DNA of 64,000 nt, taken from positions 124,001 through 188,000 of the forward strand of contig NZ_JAIHLQ010000002.1 in assembly GCF_019733355.1 (NCBI RefSeq), given 5' to 3'. The number at the start of each line of letters is the position of its first letter. The first letter of the stretch is position 1. Position numbers and translations under genes: made by a program. Below the pieces are notes generated by a model, which searched no databases, was not told the DNA's origin, and saw only the letters and a program-made list of their open reading frames with translations. Of this stretch, positions 61,645 through 64,000 are shown one piece after another. This DNA is from Pseudomonas baetica. GTDB taxonomy: Bacteria; Pseudomonadota; Gammaproteobacteria; Pseudomonadales; Pseudomonadaceae.

Positions 61645-61841
61645 GCGTCCTCCTTGCGCCGCTGACAGGTGTCACTCAGGCGTTTGCAGTAGTGGTTGAA
61701 CTCATCGATGGTGATTGCGCCGTCGGTGAAGAGGCGGGTGATCAGTCCCTGAACCAGCAGGCTAATGTCGTCTTCGCCGGCGGGTGCCGACACACCATCA
61801 AGGGCTTGATCGATCAGGATGTGAGGGCTCAAAACCCGCAC
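61641..61841 (-). CDS. small hypothetical phage protein
   Basis: A 66-residue protein: SLLVQGLITRLFTDGAITID and EFNHYCKRLSDTCQRRKEDA. No family recognised. ATGA overlap with the following gene; its start lies inside the end of the preceding gene (13-base overlap). Confidence 0.6.
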   Translation of the reverse strand: MRVLSPHILIDQALDGVSAPAGEDDISLLVQGLITRLFTDGAITIDEFNHYCKRLSDTCQRRKEDA

Positions 61842-62233
61842 TCCTGCTCTACGCGATCGCTTTCGCGCTTGGCATCTCGGTATTCGTTGGCGTGCACCGC
61901 GACCAGGTCGCCGGCGAGCGTTCGAACGATCTGCGGATCACCACCGACGGCTTCGACGGCCCAGGCGTGCAAGATCCCGCCGTCGCCGCGCCTGACCAAC
62001 TCGATCAGGATCTTCTCGATGCAGCGATCTGGATCTGGATTCGCAGCCATGTGATCCGCCAGTGCCGCCGGCAGGTGGTCTGCGTTGATCAGTACCTTGC
62101 TTCGTCCAACTGGGTTCGGCGCTTCGACGTGGTGCCGAGAAAGCAGATCGTCGACCGACTCGGTTAACCATTCCTGACCTGCCTCCGTGTCGAGAAAGTC
62201 GTCTTCCGGGATGGGCTTGCGTAGAGCTGACAT
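61829..62233 (-). CDS. hypothetical phage protein
   Basis: A 134-residue acidic protein: PIPEDDFLDTEAGQEWLTES at the start, RCIEKILIELVRRGDGGILH and AVEAVGGDPQIVRTLAGDLV later. ATG 62233 follows TCTGGAGACGACC; the longer frame upstream is in the gene-free stretch. First gene of the coupled chain toward recT. Confidence 0.65.
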   Translation of the reverse strand: MSALRKPIPEDDFLDTEAGQEWLTESVDDLLSRHHVEAPNPVGRSKVLINADHLPAALADHMAANPDPDRCIEKILIELVRRGDGGILHAWAVEAVGGDPQIVRTLAGDLVAVHANEYRDAKRESDRVEQECGF

Positions 62234-62761
62234 GGTCGTCTCCAGAGTGGCGGGGTGTTGATCCAACAAAACTCGGATGCACTCATCCGCTCCGCTGGTT
62301 GCCGTTGGGCGCGGAGGGGAGTGCATTCGGGATTGGTCGGGGAAGTGGGTGCAGATGGCCGGAGCTGATCCCGGCATGACTATTAGCGGCCTTAGTGACA
62401 CCGGAGTTTCACCGGGGCGAAGGTTTCAGCCGCCTATTCTTGGACTCGCCGCGGCCATCTGGGCGCTTACTCACTCTACCGGCCACGATTCCCGCGATCC
62501 CTCAGGTCTTACACTTGCCCGTCAGCCCGGGCATTCATCTGCGTGTTGCGGTGATGCAGGTGGGCGGTTATAGGCCGCGATTTCGTCCGCATCGGGGTGT
62601 GATCTGGCCGGGGCTCAACCGGCATTAAGCAGATGGGGCAGCCCTGAAGACTACCTGTTGGCACATCCGCCGCCCGAGGCTTGGCCTCAGATCACACCCC
62701 GATGCGCTCTCATAGAGAGGATCGGGCAGTTAACGACAGGGCTGTCGTGGCGCTGGTTGTT
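62234..62761. other. gene-free stretch with hairpins and inverted repeats
   Basis: About 530 bases between two leftward early genes. No convincing frame on either strand. Two similar hairpins, GCCGG-AGCTGATC-CCGGC (62358-62375) and GCCGG-GGCTCAA-CCGGC (62607-62623), are both followed by AT. An 18-base inverted repeat spans 62589-62705. It probably holds the promoter and untranslated leader or a small RNA of the early operon. Confidence 0.5.
62589..62705. repeat. perfect 18-base inverted repeat
   Basis: GCATCGGGGTGTGATCTG (62589-62606) and CAGATCACACCCCGATGC (62688-62705) are perfect inverted copies with 81 bases between, inside a gene-free stretch. Confidence 0.75.
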
Positions 62762-62962
62762 CTATTCGGCGTCCTGCTCAAGCCAAGCAATTTTCGGCGC
62801 CTCTTTGCGAAGCGCGTAATACTCAACCTGAACCTTGGCACTGTTGATCATCTTTCCGCCTAGGTTTGCCAACTCGGAGGCGTCTTTGGCGTTGATTTCA
62901 CCGGCTTGTAGTTGGCGAAAAACATCGGCCAGATTTTTCCGCAGTGCTTCAGCGTTTTTCAT
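62762..62962 (-). CDS. small hypothetical phage protein
   Basis: A 66-residue helical protein: LRKNLADVFRQLQAGEINAK and ASELANLGGKMINSAKVQVE. It is a type often found in Pseudomonas prophages, without known function. It overlaps the preceding gene by 14 bases. Confidence 0.68.
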   Translation of the reverse strand: MKNAEALRKNLADVFRQLQAGEINAKDASELANLGGKMINSAKVQVEYYALRKEAPKIAWLEQDAE

Positions 62963-63437
62963 TTTCTATGTCCTTTGCCAATCGAATTATCTGGATTTGA
63001 AGGGCTTTAACTGCCACCAACGATTCCGGGATATCTGCTGCACTAGCAGCCCCTCTAGATAGAAGGCCGCGAACATACGAGGAGGATAGGCCCGCTCGAA
63101 GTCGAGATTTTGTCTTGGTCGATCTAGGCCTGCGCTTTGAATTCATGCAGGTATTGCAGGTGCTTCTATGGTCGCGCTCATTTCCAGCCAGGGTAAGAAA
63201 TTCGGTCTTGGATTTCTGCGCGCTGCAAACCCGGCAGAGCCGATATTCAAGCTCTCTGAATGACTCAAGCCTTTCTTTCCGCTCGACCTTCTGCTGTCTT
63301 CCTAGATCTGTCCTTCCCTGTCTCCAGCATGATTTGCACTCGGAGGCGACACCGCCTTTTCGCGCCTTATTTCGGTGGAACTCAGCAAGGCTTTTATCCA
63401 CCTTGCAGGTGCTGCATCGCTTAGTCTCGTGGCACAT
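62949..63437 (-). CDS. zinc-ribbon phage protein
   Basis: A 162-residue basic protein: RCSTCKVDKSLAEFHRNKAR, ASECKSCWRQ, YRLCRVCSAQKSKTEF and CNTCMNSKRR. Four Cys pairs in the pattern of HNH-associated or treble-clef zinc ribbons, without a visible HNH His-Asn-His core. ATG 63437 is chosen by the first CxxC; the ribosome site is weak. It is the first leftward gene after the right-hand promoter region. Confidence 0.62.
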   Translation of the reverse strand: MCHETKRCSTCKVDKSLAEFHRNKARKGGVASECKSCWRQGRTDLGRQQKVERKERLESFRELEYRLCRVCSAQKSKTEFLTLAGNERDHRSTCNTCMNSKRRPRSTKTKSRLRAGLSSSYVRGLLSRGAASAADIPESLVAVKALQIQIIRLAKDIENEKR

Positions 63438-63626
63438 CGCTCTGCACCTGGTTGATTTCCCGTCTGGCCCTGTCGCCAAGGCCAGCCAGTGAAATCTGTT
63501 TTTCTCCGCACCCGCTTACCAGGTCATTCACTCAGTTCGGTCAACACCTCGTCGCCGTCGCAGTGGGCTGGCGCACTTTGCTGGCTAGTTGCTACTCTGC
63601 GATATGGCCACGGAGTGGGGTTTCAT

Positions 63627-64000
63627 ATGGACGCCGATAAGCCGCAGCGGCTGAAGCTCAAAAAGAAGTCCAGCGAGAGCAAGCCAGCGGTGCATGTGCC
63701 GGGGCAAGGCTTCAGCGAGGAGTCAGAGAAGTTCTTTTCTGATCTAGCCTCGCGCAAGGCTGCCGAGGTCGACATAGATGTTCTTTTCGATCAGTCATAC
63801 AAGGCTAATCATGAACTCGACGATGTAACCCGAGAGCTTCGATCCGAATTCGCTCTGCTCAACAAAATTATTGAGCTTCAAGAAGTCGCCAAGCAGAAGG
63901 ACACGAAGCTGAGCCGCAAGGCCGCGAAAGCGGCGACTAAAGAGGCGAAAAAGGCCAGCAAGGCAGTCAATAAGCCCAAGACAGTTTCCCCAGCAAAGCG
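63627..64000 (+). CDS. hypothetical coiled-coil phage protein (3' partial)
   Basis: ATG 63627 after GGAGTGGGGTTTCAT opens a frame that runs off the window: a Lys-rich start (PQRLKLKKKSSESKPAVHVP), an acidic helical middle (VTRELRSEFALLNKIIELQE), and an Ala/Lys-rich stretch (KAATKEAKKASKAVNKPK). No stop in 124 codons. It is divergent from the early operon, so the gap 63438-63626 should hold promoters for both. Confidence 0.55.
   Translation, partial: MDADKPQRLKLKKKSSESKPAVHVPGQGFSEESEKFFSDLASRKAAEVDIDVLFDQSYKANHELDDVTRELRSEFALLNKIIELQEVAKQKDTKLSRKAAKAATKEAKKASKAVNKPKTVSPAK

Larger units (their letters stand above)
49351..64000. mobile_element. prophage, early region (runs off the window)
   Basis: From the tRNA fragment to the right edge: integrase, excisionase-like gene, a leftward chain of small overlapping genes, YqaJ exonuclease and RecT annealing protein, and two rightward moron-like genes of different base composition. 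This is the left arm of a lambda-like temperate phage. No repressor, replication or structural genes are in view. Confidence 0.8.

Overview
The window looks like a mosaic stretch of a Pseudomonas chromosome. The grounds are fairly high GC, an OprD-type porin, a XenA-type ene-reductase, a furan-catabolism cluster of the hmf type, a Tn4651-type transposon core and a lambda-like prophage early region. The assignment rests on gene content read by eye, not on a database match.

Bases 1-16,950 hold a furan (furfural/HMF, 2-furoate, 2,5-furandicarboxylate) catabolic cluster. A three-subunit molybdenum hydroxylase (hmfABC; hmfA is cut by the window edge), a furoyl-CoA ligase (hmfD) and a crotonase (hmfE) would convert 2-furoate by way of CoA esters to 2-oxoglutarate. 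A UbiD decarboxylase (hmfF) and its UbiX prenyl-FMN synthase (hmfG) would feed 2,5-furandicarboxylate into the same route. An MFS transporter, an SDR, a membrane histidine-cluster hydroxylase, an aldehyde dehydrogenase, LysR and AraC regulators, an alpha/beta hydrolase and an XdhC-type molybdenum-enzyme maturation factor complete the set. A sodium/solute symporter gene inside the cluster is reduced to a remnant.

Bases 17,000-25,000 hold two small unknown genes, a remnant of another molybdenum-hydroxylase gene, an oprD-type porin, an ArsR-controlled set (ene-reductase, ABM monooxygenase, quinone-reductase-like MDR) and a LysR/SDR pair. Bases 25,000-33,450 are a gene graveyard around a Tn3-family, Tn4651-type core: tnpA interrupted by one in-frame amber codon, then tnpS and divergent tnpT. 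LysR, luciferase-like and IS21 istA remnants lie to its left; chrA and nhaA remnants lie to its right. Bases 33,500-38,200 hold a second redox set with the same four families (MDR, ABM, ene-reductase, ArsR) plus a luciferase-like oxidoreductase. These genes share an AT-rich operator-like motif. The ABM gene is followed by an attC-like hairpin.

Bases 38,549-45,817 form one leftward seven-gene operon for activation and beta-oxidation-like processing of an unknown acid, with a divergent TetR regulator and a palindromic operator. A second TetR gene faces a cupin gene across two near-identical operators.

From 47,679 the window is integrative DNA. A P4-like integrase, a 45-base 3' fragment of tRNA-Pro(GGG) and a second integrase lie in a row, with a different set of tandem repeats on each side of the tRNA fragment. 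This is the pattern of two elements integrated in tandem at one tRNA gene. The right-hand element is a prophage whose early region fills the rest of the window: int, xis, a possible TGT/DpdA-like protein, an ASCH protein, a YqaJ exonuclease, a RecT annealing protein and many small coupled genes. It also carries two probable moron genes with HEPN-type RNxxxH motifs. No phage structural genes are in view.
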